A stretch of DNA of 22,587 nt from a bacterium. GTDB taxonomy: Bacteria > Patescibacteriota > Minisyncoccia > UBA6257 > GWB1-50-10. The notes below the pieces were generated by a model. That model saw only the letters and a program-made list of their open reading frames with translations. It was not told the DNA's origin and searched no databases. Where the stretch lies: NCBI GenBank assembly GCA_021814805.1, contig JAKAHT010000004.1, positions 7,753-30,339 of the forward strand, written 5' to 3'. The position numbers and the translations under genes are program-made. The stretch's first letter is position 1. Each line of letters begins with the position of its first letter. Shown piece by piece: positions 7,581 to 14,926 of this stretch.

Positions 7581-9035
7581 ATGAACGAATTCATAATAAA
7601 AAACGGATTGGTTCATAAAGGAGACGGTTCTTCGCCAGTCGAAACCGATATCTTGGTCAAAGGTGACAGGATAGTGAGTTTCCTTAAAGCCACAAAAAAA
7701 GATTCGGGTAATTTAATCGATGCCAAAGGTATGGTGGTGACGCCGGGATTTGTAGAGGTGAATTTCGATGCCGGCGGGGAAAACGGGCTTTTCGACGATG
7801 TTTATTCGCTGAATCTCACGAAGAAAGGAATAACAACTGTTGTCGGCGGGGGGAACGGGGTATCTCAAGCTCCGCTTTTCGGCAAGTCAGCTTCTTTTAT
7901 AAAGTCTCATTCGCCCAATCTTCTTAACGCCGACTGGCAGTCGATGGTCCAGTTTCTTTCCGTGCTAGAAAAAAGGGGAGTGGGAGTGAATTTCGGTACT
8001 TTGGCGGGTTATGCGACTTTAAGGAACGCTTTCACCGAAAATTATTCGCGCGATTTGACTCTCGGTGAAATAGAGAGTCTCGGCCGGCTGATGTCGGAAA
8101 GTTTGAGAGGGGGCGCTTTAGGTGTGGCTGTCGATTTCTCCGAACCTTTTTTGAACGGCGTTTCTGCCGATGAAGTTTTTAAGGTTATGAATGCAAGCGG
8201 AAGATTTAGAAGCGTATTCGCTTTTCATTTGAGGGATGAAAGAGAAGTGGGACACTCCATGGAAGAAATACTTTTTCTTTCGGAGCATCATTCGGCAAAT
8301 GTTGAAATAAATCATTTTCAGCCTCTTATGGAAAGCAGGGATGAATATTTGAGATATGCTCTGGAAATAGAAAAAAGCGCTTCTGAAAAAAATATTAATT
8401 TTGATGTATTTCCTTATCCGATAGCCAAAGTGCCCGTCTATGATTTCCTGCCCCGCTGGATAAAAAGTCCGTCAATTAAAGATTTGACTGAGGCGGTCGG
8501 AAATAGTCACCTTGAAGAAAGAATAATGTCCGGTCTCGATGAATCCGTTATTGAAAATTTGATAATAGCCGAAACCCCCAAGCCTCTCAAATTCCTGGAG
8601 GGCCAGACAATAAAAGATTTTTCCCTTACTTTGGAATCGGACATCAAGAAAGCTTTCATTAAGCTATGTCTTCTCACAAAAATGAAAGCCCAAGTTTTTT
8701 CAAATTATGTCGATCCGGTAGCCTTGGAAGAACTTTTAAAAAATCGCCACTCCATTTTGACACTGAGTTACCATCACTCCGAAAGAGAGGAAAATCCGAT
8801 ATTCGAAAAAATACTTTCTTCCGAAAAGTTCGTAGAAAAGATGACAAGCCAGCCGGCCAAAAAGTACGGAATATCTAAAAGAGGGTCCTTGAAGGAAGGT
8901 TATTTTGCAGACATAAATATTTTTAAGGACGGCAAACCATATTACGTTTTCGTGAACGGCAAAGCTTTGATTGAAGAAGGGATGTCAAAACAAGTATCGG
9001 CCGGAGTTGTTCTTAAAAACACCTTGGAGAAATGA
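7581..9035 (+). CDS. D-aminoacylase-like amidohydrolase lacking canonical metal ligands
   Basis: A 484-residue protein with the amidohydrolase layout: N-terminal beta domain ('IIKNGLVHKGDGSSPVETDILVKGDRIV'), TIM barrel, and the C-terminal 'MTSQPAKKYGISKRGSLKEGYFADINIFKDG' return strand. It most resembles N-acyl-D-amino-acid deacylases. The HxH of 'GFIDVHTH' is N61-F-D63, the Cys of 'GNCG' is N92 ('GGNGVS'), and the later 'SD' Asp is replaced in 'LSYHHS' (396-400). Two His remain, H216 ('FHLRDE') and H245 ('INHFQ'). The family usually removes N-acyl groups or opens rings; here activity is doubtful, or uses other ligands. It sits between mraY and ftsW where murD is normally found. The ATG at 7581 is preferred because an earlier in-frame start would lie inside mraY. 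Confidence 0.8.
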   Translation: MNEFIIKNGLVHKGDGSSPVETDILVKGDRIVSFLKATKKDSGNLIDAKGMVVTPGFVEVNFDAGGENGLFDDVYSLNLTKKGITTVVGGGNGVSQAPLFGKSASFIKSHSPNLLNADWQSMVQFLSVLEKRGVGVNFGTLAGYATLRNAFTENYSRDLTLGEIESLGRLMSESLRGGALGVAVDFSEPFLNGVSADEVFKVMNASGRFRSVFAFHLRDEREVGHSMEEILFLSEHHSANVEINHFQPLMESRDEYLRYALEIEKSASEKNINFDVFPYPIAKVPVYDFLPRWIKSPSIKDLTEAVGNSHLEERIMSGLDESVIENLIIAETPKPLKFLEGQTIKDFSLTLESDIKKAFIKLCLLTKMKAQVFSNYVDPVALEELLKNRHSILTLSYHHSEREENPIFEKILSSEKFVEKMTSQPAKKYGISKRGSLKEGYFADINIFKDGKPYYVFVNGKALIEEGMSKQVSAGVVLKNTLEK

Positions 9036-10141
9036 AGAAAAATCTGTCGAAAAATTCAACGCCGGATTACGTTTTCATTTTTCTCTTGGTTCTTTTGACC
9101 ACTTTCGGTCTCGTGATGCTCATGAGTGCCTCATCCGACCTCGCCAAACTTCAGTTCGGTGACAGTTTCTATTATTTGAAACACCAAATATTATTTGGTC
9201 TTCTGCCGGGCATAGTCGGTTTTATTTTAGGATTTTTTCTGAATTATAAAACTTGGCAAAAAGCCAGCCTGTATCTTCTAATCATAGGAGTATTTTTTCT
9301 GCTTTTGGTTTTCACCCCATTAGGTTTCAAGGCCTACGGATCTGATAGGTGGCTTCATTTGGGCAGTTTTGGTTTTCAACCTTCCGAGTTTGTGAAAATA
9401 GCCCTCATACTTTATATAGCTTCTTGGCTCAGTAAAACTTCTTCGAGAAGGAAAAGCTTCAAAGAAGGGACCCTGCCTTTTTTCGTGATACTACTTATGG
9501 TTATCGTACCTATAGTTTTGCAGCCCGCCACAAGCACGGCTGTCCTTATAACAAGCGCAGCTCTCATAATGTATCTCATTGCCGGGGCAGATCTTAAATC
9601 GTTTGCTTTTCTAGTAATCATAGGTTTGTTGGGTTTGGCTCTTTTGGTCGCTATAACGCCATATCGTTTTCAGAGGGTCTTTGGTTTTTTGCATCCCAGT
9701 TCCGATACTTTGGGTAAAACTTATCAAATAAACCAGTCCTTGATAGCCATAGGTTCGGGAGGAGTTTCTGGGGTGGGTTACGGTCGCTCAACGACCAAGC
9801 TTAATTATTTGCCGGAACCGATGGGGGATTCTATTTTCGCCGTTATCGCGGAAGAACTGGGGTTTGTCGGCTCGGTATTTTTGATACTTTTGTTTTTGAT
9901 GTTTGTTTGGCGGGGAATAAAAATAGGCCGGCACGCGCCGGATATGTTCAGCGAACTTGCCGTCATAGGTTTCGTTTCTGTAATAGGTTTGCAAGCCTTC
10001 GTTCATATGGGAGCTGTTTCGGGAGTTTTGCCTTTTACCGGAGTGCCTTTGCCGTTCACGAGTTACGGAGGTACGGCTTTAGCCGTGTTCCTCACTATGT
10101 CGGGTATCGTGGCTAACGTTTCAAGGTATTCGAGATTATAA
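9032..10141 (+). CDS. ftsW: SEDS-family peptidoglycan polymerase FtsW
   Basis: A 369-residue membrane protein with about ten helices. SEDS signatures are 'FGFQPSEFVKIALILY' (113-128), 'YQINQSLIAIGSGGVSGVGYG' (231-251), 'KLNYLPEPMGDSIFAVIAEELGFVG' with the likely catalytic D266, and 'GVPLPFTSYGGTAL'. It polymerises lipid II into glycan strands at division; FtsW is favoured over RodA by the murG/mraY context. The usual 'QPDLGT' reads 'QPATST' (164-169), losing an Asp common in the family. Its ATG overlaps the previous TGA (ATGA), and a GGAG precedes it inside the upstream gene. Confidence 0.93.
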   Translation: MKKNLSKNSTPDYVFIFLLVLLTTFGLVMLMSASSDLAKLQFGDSFYYLKHQILFGLLPGIVGFILGFFLNYKTWQKASLYLLIIGVFFLLLVFTPLGFKAYGSDRWLHLGSFGFQPSEFVKIALILYIASWLSKTSSRRKSFKEGTLPFFVILLMVIVPIVLQPATSTAVLITSAALIMYLIAGADLKSFAFLVIIGLLGLALLVAITPYRFQRVFGFLHPSSDTLGKTYQINQSLIAIGSGGVSGVGYGRSTTKLNYLPEPMGDSIFAVIAEELGFVGSVFLILLFLMFVWRGIKIGRHAPDMFSELAVIGFVSVIGLQAFVHMGAVSGVLPFTGVPLPFTSYGGTALAVFLTMSGIVANVSRYSRL

Positions 10142-10149
10142 TAAAACAA

Positions 10150-11259
10150 ATGAAAAGAATTCTTTTGACCGGGGGAGGCAGCGGGGGACACTTATATCCT
10201 CTTATGTCCGTTGCGGATGCCGTATTGAAAACGGACAAAGATGTCGAGCTTATTTATATCGGGCCGCGCGATAAATATGGAGACGAGTTTTTTAAAAGGG
10301 ATATAAAAACCTATTCAATAATTTCTAGTAAACTTCGCCGTTATTTTTCGGTGGCTAATTTGGTGGACGTACCGAAATTTCTAATAAGTTTAATCCAAGC
10401 CCTTTTCAAAATTTACTTCATCATGCCCGATGTGGTTTTTTCAAAGGGCGGACCGGGGGCTTTACCGGTGCTTTTAGCCGCGAGGTTTTATATGATTCCC
10501 GTTGTCATACATGAATCGGACGCAGTTCCGAGTCTTACAACCAGAGTTTCGAGCCGTTTTGCTAAAAAGATAGACATATCATTCGAAGAAACCTATGCCT
10601 ATTTCAAAAAATCTAACGTAACTCTGACCGGTAACCCGATAAGAGAATCGCTTATGGGCGGGTCCTTGAGAAAGGAAGAAGCTAAAGACAATCTGGGATT
10701 CGAAAAAAATTTGCCTCTCATACTCGTGCTCGGAGGCTCGCTGGGATCCGTAAGAATAAATCAATTCATCTTCGATAACTTCGAGCCTATCCTTAAAGAG
10801 TACCAGGTTTACCACCAGGTCGGAGCGTCCAATTTCGAGGAAGCTAAGCTCCTTCAAAGTTCTCTTTCTAGAGAAATAAGTTCCATGTATTCTTCGAGAT
10901 ATAAACTGGCCGGATTCCTGAGCGATGAAGAAATAAAAAGAGCTTACTCGGCGGCTGATTTAGTGTTATCGAGATCCGGCTCGGGGACGATATTTGAGAC
11001 TTCTTTCTTTGGCAAACCTTCCATACTCGTGCCTCTTCCAGAATCGGCGGGGGATCATCAGAAAGTAAATGCTTATTCCTATTCTAAAAATGGTGCCGCT
11101 TCCGTCATCGAAGAGGATAACCTGAAATTGAATGTCGTCCTCACTAAAATCAAGGATATTTTCAGCCCTTCTTCTTATGAAAAAATGTCAAAAAGCGCTC
11201 AAGCTTTCTCCAAGCCGGATGCGGCTTTTCTTATAGCCAAAGATATTTTGAATCTGTAA
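10150..11259 (+). CDS. murG: UDP-GlcNAc:lipid I N-acetylglucosaminyltransferase
   Basis: A 369-residue GT-B glycosyltransferase that adds GlcNAc to lipid I to form lipid II on the inner membrane face. Motifs: 'GGGSGGHLYPL' (8-18), 'GGPGALP' (100-106), 'HESDAVPSLTTR' (121-132), 'TGNPIR' (160-165), 'LGGSLGS' (194-200), 'SRSGSGTIFE' (274-283) and 'PLPESAGDHQKVNA' (295-308), all in family order. The start is 8 bases after ftsW without a Shine-Dalgarno, so it is the last gene of the mraY operon. Confidence 0.97.
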   Translation: MKRILLTGGGSGGHLYPLMSVADAVLKTDKDVELIYIGPRDKYGDEFFKRDIKTYSIISSKLRRYFSVANLVDVPKFLISLIQALFKIYFIMPDVVFSKGGPGALPVLLAARFYMIPVVIHESDAVPSLTTRVSSRFAKKIDISFEETYAYFKKSNVTLTGNPIRESLMGGSLRKEEAKDNLGFEKNLPLILVLGGSLGSVRINQFIFDNFEPILKEYQVYHQVGASNFEEAKLLQSSLSREISSMYSSRYKLAGFLSDEEIKRAYSAADLVLSRSGSGTIFETSFFGKPSILVPLPESAGDHQKVNAYSYSKNGAASVIEEDNLKLNVVLTKIKDIFSPSSYEKMSKSAQAFSKPDAAFLIAKDILNL

Positions 11260-11264
11260 AAGGA

Positions 11265-11293
11265 GTGACAAAAGGCTGATTTTAAGATATAGT
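11265..11293 (+). promoter_or_regulatory. Promoter of gltX giving a leaderless mRNA
   Basis: GTGACA (11265-11270), an exact 17-base spacer and TATAGT (11288-11293) form a strong sigma-70 type promoter. The start point expected about 7 bases after the -10 falls on the A of the gltX ATG at 11300. The AAGGAG at 11259-11264 is too far from the ATG to act as its Shine-Dalgarno. Confidence 0.65.
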
Positions 11294-11299
11294 TTTTCC

Positions 11300-12718
11300 A
11301 TGTCTCCCAGGGTAAGGTTTGCCCCCTCTCCGACCGGTTTTTTTAGCTTAGGGAATGCAAGAACAGCCCTATTTAACTGGCTTTTTGCCAAACATGAAGG
11401 CGGGAAGTTTCTGCTTCGAATAGAAGATACTGACAAAGAACGGTCTAAAAAAGAATATGAAGAAAGCATATTGGAAGGCCTTAAATGGCTTGGTTTGGAT
11501 TGGGACGAAAAAGTAGAAAGACAAAGTGAAAGGATTCCGATATACGAAAAATATTTAAAGCGGCTTATGGATGAAGGCCGGGCTTATTTTTGCTTTTGTT
11601 CTGGGGAAGAATTGGAATCGGAAAGGCAAGCTCAATTAAGTCAGGGTTTGCAACCTAAATATGGCGGACGGTGCAGGAACATATCCAAGGAAGAAGCCTT
11701 TAAAAGAGCGGAAAAGGAAAATCATGTCATCAGATTCAAAATGCCGTCTCATACGGTTTCCTTTTCCGACCTCATAAGAGGCAAAGTTTCTTTCGATTTG
11801 GATTTGATAGGCGATATCATAATCGCCAAAGGTTTTGATTCGCCGCTTTATAATTTTGCCGTCGTCGTCGACGACGAGGAGATGAAAATTACTCATGTCA
11901 TAAGAGGCGAAGATCATATATCAAACACGCCGAAACAAATAGCTATCCAGGAAGCTTTGGGTTTCTCGATGCCGATTTATGCCCATCTGCCGTTGATACT
12001 CGGGCCTGATAGAAAAAAATTATCCAAAAGATATATGGATGCTTCCTTAAGGGATTTCAAAGACAGGGGGTATTTGCCGGAGGCGTTCTTTAATTTTATG
12101 CTCCTTTTGGGCTGGCATCCGTCGGTGGACAAGGAGGTGGTTTCAGCGGAAGAAGCTATAAACGATTTCTCCTTTAAGAAAGTCCAAAAAGGCGGCGCGG
12201 TTTTCAATCAAGAAAAACTGGAATGGCTCAACGCTTATTATTTGAGGAATTTACCGGTCGAAAGATTGGCCGAGGAACTTTCTGGATTTGTTCCCGGGGA
12301 ATGGCTCGAGGATGAGGATAAATTCAAAAAGATAGTTCAAATAGAAAGGGAGAGGCTGAGGCATTTGACCGATTTCAGGGATACGGCCGATTTCTTTTTT
12401 GTCCTCAAAGAATACCCGGCCGATCTCTTGATTTGGAAAGGTTCTTCCAAATCGGTTATGGTTGATAATCTGAGTTTTCTGTCCAATGTAATACGTGGCA
12501 TACCCAATCATGAACTGTGGTCCAGGGAAAACATAGACAAATATATAATGTCCGTTGCGGATCAGAAGGGGAGAGGGGAAGTTCTATGGCCATTGAGGGT
12601 AGCTTTGTCGGGTAAAGAAGCTTCGCCCGGCCCATCGGATATTTTGTATGTTTTAGGCAAGGAAGAATCCTTAAAAAGAGTGGAAAAGGCTTTGAAGAGA
12701 CTTGCCTCCGAAAATTAA
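11300..12718 (+). CDS. gltX: Glutamyl-tRNA synthetase
   Basis: A 472-residue class I synthetase that charges tRNA(Glu) and, in bacteria lacking GlnRS, often also tRNA(Gln). Visible are 'RFAPSPTGFFSLGNARTALFNWLF' (6-29), 'LLRIEDTDKERS' (38-49), a Cys-rich zinc-like region (C98, C100, C125), 'VIRGEDHISNTPKQIAIQEAL' and KMSKS as 'KKLSKR' (239-244). The HIGH motif is unusual: where the family has H-[IV]-G-G this protein has S16-L-G-N19, so the first His is Ser. The rest of the catalytic fold looks intact. The M23 peptidase gene starts 7 bases after the stop. Confidence 0.95.
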   Translation: MSPRVRFAPSPTGFFSLGNARTALFNWLFAKHEGGKFLLRIEDTDKERSKKEYEESILEGLKWLGLDWDEKVERQSERIPIYEKYLKRLMDEGRAYFCFCSGEELESERQAQLSQGLQPKYGGRCRNISKEEAFKRAEKENHVIRFKMPSHTVSFSDLIRGKVSFDLDLIGDIIIAKGFDSPLYNFAVVVDDEEMKITHVIRGEDHISNTPKQIAIQEALGFSMPIYAHLPLILGPDRKKLSKRYMDASLRDFKDRGYLPEAFFNFMLLLGWHPSVDKEVVSAEEAINDFSFKKVQKGGAVFNQEKLEWLNAYYLRNLPVERLAEELSGFVPGEWLEDEDKFKKIVQIERERLRHLTDFRDTADFFFVLKEYPADLLIWKGSSKSVMVDNLSFLSNVIRGIPNHELWSRENIDKYIMSVADQKGRGEVLWPLRVALSGKEASPGPSDILYVLGKEESLKRVEKALKRLASEN

Positions 12719-12725
12719 CCCAAAA

Positions 12726-14045
12726 ATGTTTTCTAACATCGGCAGGAAAATTTTTTTTATTTTGCTTGTTTCCGTCTTTTTGTCGGTTCCCTTCTCGAAA
12801 TCAAGGGCTGACTCTTCTACAACCACAGTTTCAACCACTACTGATGTCTCCGCGCTTCAAGAGATGATAAGTCAGAAGACCGAGGAGCTTAATAAACTCA
12901 ATGAACAAAAGCAAGCTGTAGTCCAAAAACTGAATCAAATAAGTCAATCGAAAGATTCGTTGAATAGTGAGGTCCAGAGTTTGAACTACAAAATAGATCA
13001 GCTTAATCTGCAGATAGAATCCAATCAAATATCTCAGCAAAGGATAGGTTTGGAAATACAATCCTTGAACGGTGACATAAAAAATGCCCAAGATCAGGTT
13101 CAAGAGCGAAAACAACTGATTGCCAAACTTATGGTTGAGATGGAGGAAAGCGACAGTGAAAATCCTTTGTTTACCATTTTAGGAAGTAATAGTCTGTCCG
13201 ATACCGTCAATAAAACTTCCTCGGCTTACATACTGAACAAATCATTAGTGGACAGCCTGTCCGAGCTCGCTAATCTTCAAGATTCCTTAAGCCAGAAAGT
13301 GGATGAGATAAGCAGTAAAAAAGAAGAACAAAAGGCCCAAGTAGCCGATTTGGTTAATACCCAGTACATACTTCAGGATCAGGTGAATGAAAAAAATGTT
13401 CTCCTGTCCCAGACGAAAAACCAAGAACAAATTTACCAGAATCAAATGGATCAGCTGGATGCTGCTCAGCAAGAACTTACTCAAACCATAGATGATATGG
13501 AAAGCAAGTTGAGGGCCTCGTTTAACCCCAATCTCTTGCCGTCATTGATTCACAGCACATTATCTTTTCCTGTCGAGAATGTGATTATCACCCAGGGTTA
13601 CGGGCGCACCAGTTTCGCGAGGAAGGCTTATAAATCAGCTTTTCATAACGGAGTGGATATAGGCGTGCCGATAGGTACGCCGGTATATGCGGCTGCTGAC
13701 GGCGTTGTTTTGAGAGTTGATAACAACGACAAGGGGACGGCTAAATGGCGGCATTATCTTTACGGTAAATATATAGTGATAAGCCACAGTAATAATTTAG
13801 CTACTTTATACGGCCATCTTTCTCGCCAAGTCGTCAAGGCGGGTGATATAATAAAAAGAGGTCAACTTATAGGATATTCGGGTGAAACCGGTTATGCCTT
13901 CGGGCCTCACGTACATTTCGGCGTATTTTGGGAACCTGAACTGAAGTTCATATCGGTGCCGCCGGCCAACGGCCTGGTGCCGGTGGGAGTTACGATTGAT
14001 CCAATGGTTTATCTGCCGGATTCAGGGTTTACCAGGGATTATTAA
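12726..14045 (+). CDS. Secreted M23 (LytM) peptidase with coiled coil, EnvC-like murein hydrolase
   Basis: A 439-residue protein. A signal peptide (residues 1-28, basic start, hydrophobic core, 'SRADS') leads to long Gln/Ser/Leu-rich coiled coils at about 40-140 and 180-265, then a LytM domain at about 280-435. The zinc ligands are present: H307-N-G-V-D311 and H395-V-H397; H364 in 'TLYGHLSR' is the usual catalytic His. The domain is therefore probably active, cleaving peptide cross-links in peptidoglycan, and the EnvC-like layout fits a role in septum splitting. The ATG at 12726 is chosen over an in-frame TTG at 12702 inside gltX. It is followed after 1 base by a small secreted protein gene. 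Confidence 0.9.
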   Translation: MFSNIGRKIFFILLVSVFLSVPFSKSRADSSTTTVSTTTDVSALQEMISQKTEELNKLNEQKQAVVQKLNQISQSKDSLNSEVQSLNYKIDQLNLQIESNQISQQRIGLEIQSLNGDIKNAQDQVQERKQLIAKLMVEMEESDSENPLFTILGSNSLSDTVNKTSSAYILNKSLVDSLSELANLQDSLSQKVDEISSKKEEQKAQVADLVNTQYILQDQVNEKNVLLSQTKNQEQIYQNQMDQLDAAQQELTQTIDDMESKLRASFNPNLLPSLIHSTLSFPVENVIITQGYGRTSFARKAYKSAFHNGVDIGVPIGTPVYAAADGVVLRVDNNDKGTAKWRHYLYGKYIVISHSNNLATLYGHLSRQVVKAGDIIKRGQLIGYSGETGYAFGPHVHFGVFWEPELKFISVPPANGLVPVGVTIDPMVYLPDSGFTRDY

Positions 14046-14046
14046 A

Positions 14047-14406
14047 ATGAAAAAAATTATCATTTCAATTTTGGCAATATTGATGCTTTCGATGCCTTCA
14101 TTGTCCGGCGCTCAAGAGTTGGATCTTTCTAAGATACAACAAAATTTACCCGGGCCCTTCAGTGATCTCGTAAATCTCATCCAAAAGGTCAGGATAGATA
14201 CCCCAAATGTCAATTTGACGGGTTCCACCGGTCAGATGAATATTTCGTCCGGGGACATAAGCAATATTTGGCAAAATATAAATAATTGGTTTTTAGCTCA
14301 TATCGGCGTGAGTCTCACGAGTATAATAAAGGCGGTTTTAAATATAATAATTTGGATTTGGCAGCTCATTATAAGTTTGCTCCAGAGCGCGGTTCAGCAT
14401 TTGTAA
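14047..14406 (+). CDS. Small secreted/membrane protein, function unknown
   Basis: A 119-residue protein that I do not recognise. A signal peptide ('KKIIISILAILMLSMPSLSGAQE') is followed by a polar region (about 25-75) and a C-terminal hydrophobic helix (about 85-115) rich in Ile and Trp. The ATG at 14047 is 1 base after the stop of the M23 peptidase, so the two are co-translated; it may be a partner or membrane tether for the peptidase (inference). An earlier in-frame start at 13996 would lie deep inside the peptidase gene and is rejected. Confidence 0.75.
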   Translation: MKKIIISILAILMLSMPSLSGAQELDLSKIQQNLPGPFSDLVNLIQKVRIDTPNVNLTGSTGQMNISSGDISNIWQNINNWFLAHIGVSLTSIIKAVLNIIIWIWQLIISLLQSAVQHL

Positions 14407-14424
14407 TTTTATAGGTCTGTATAT

Positions 14425-14454
14425 TATGTCGTAAAAGGTATATTGTGCGACATA
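14425..14454. repeat. Inverted repeat upstream of a convergent terminator
   Basis: TATGTCG (14425-14431) and CGACATA (14448-14454) are perfect inverted arms separated by 16 bases. It lies between two convergent genes, just before the terminator hairpin. It could be a protein-binding site or an RNA hairpin; function is not apparent. Confidence 0.5.
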
Positions 14455-14461
14455 TAGTAAA

Positions 14462-14499
14462 GAATGCGTAAGGCGGTCAATTGGCCGCCTAAAGCATTC
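14462..14499. terminator. Bidirectional terminator hairpin
   Basis: Nested arms GAATGC/GCATTC (14462-14467, 14494-14499) and AGGCGG/CCGCCT (14471-14476, 14485-14490) form an interrupted hairpin around TCAATTGG. It lies between the small secreted protein gene (plus) and the orphan minus-strand gene, whose stop codon is inside it. T tracts are short on both sides. Confidence 0.65.
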
Positions 14500-14788
14500 C
14501 TCTATCTTCTTCGACGTCGTCTCCTATGATTACGTCTAAATTGTTTATGAATATGTCCTGGATTTTTTCCGGAAGGTTTTTATAAAAGTCTTCTACCAAA
14601 ATTTTCCTTTTCCCTTTTGTCTTTATAATACTGGCTGGATATCTGCGATGATTATCACCCTGGCCGTTGCTAGTCGCATATTCGGTATATGCTTTTACAT
14701 CCAAATTATTGTCGGCGATGATATCTTCGTATTCAACAAGAGCCCCATCATCCCCCGTTTCTATGAGTGTTATTCTAAAGAGCGGCAT
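14489..14788 (-). CDS. Orphan 99-residue acidic protein
   Basis: I do not recognise this protein. It is soluble and acidic, without a signal peptide or membrane segment, and ends 'VIIGDDVEEDRGML'. A purine-rich AAAGGCGGG lies 8 bases before the ATG and may serve as a poor ribosome-binding site. It has its own terminator-like hairpin at the 3' end and is oriented away from murC. Its codon use looks like that of its neighbours. Real-gene status rests on the isolated open frame, start context and terminator. Confidence 0.55.
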   Translation of the reverse strand: MPLFRITLIETGDDGALVEYEDIIADNNLDVKAYTEYATSNGQGDNHRRYPASIIKTKGKRKILVEDFYKNLPEKIQDIFINNLDVIIGDDVEEDRGML

Positions 14789-14867
14789 ATAAAAACCCGC
14801 CTTTCCGATTTTTTGTTTTGTTAATATCGCTTTTTAAAACTGATAAAAATAATAAAATAAATATCAT

Positions 14868-14880
14868 ATGTTGGCAACAT
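14868..14880. promoter_or_regulatory. Short palindrome in the murC upstream region
   Basis: ATGTTG-G-CAACAT is a perfect 13-base palindrome between the orphan gene and murC, 46 bases before the murC ATG. It may be an operator for either divergent gene. Nothing else in the 138-base spacer stands out except AT-rich promoter-like stretches and a TAATAT (14916-14921) that would make murC leaderless. Confidence 0.35.
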
Positions 14881-14926
14881 CTGGAATTTAAACCTCGATA
14901 AGAGTAACCTATCATTAATATCTTTT

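Noticed and set aside
11259..11279. SD-like AAGGAG followed by a GTG frame of four codons before gltX, a possible leader peptide
   Set aside because: The GTG overlaps the SD with no spacing, and the same bases form a good -35 box (GTGACA) with a matching -10, so the promoter reading is better.
11862..11877. Perfect 16-base palindrome TCGTCGTCGACGACGA inside gltX
   Set aside because: It arises from Val-Val-Val-Asp-Asp-Glu codons in a conserved protein segment, so coding constraint explains it.
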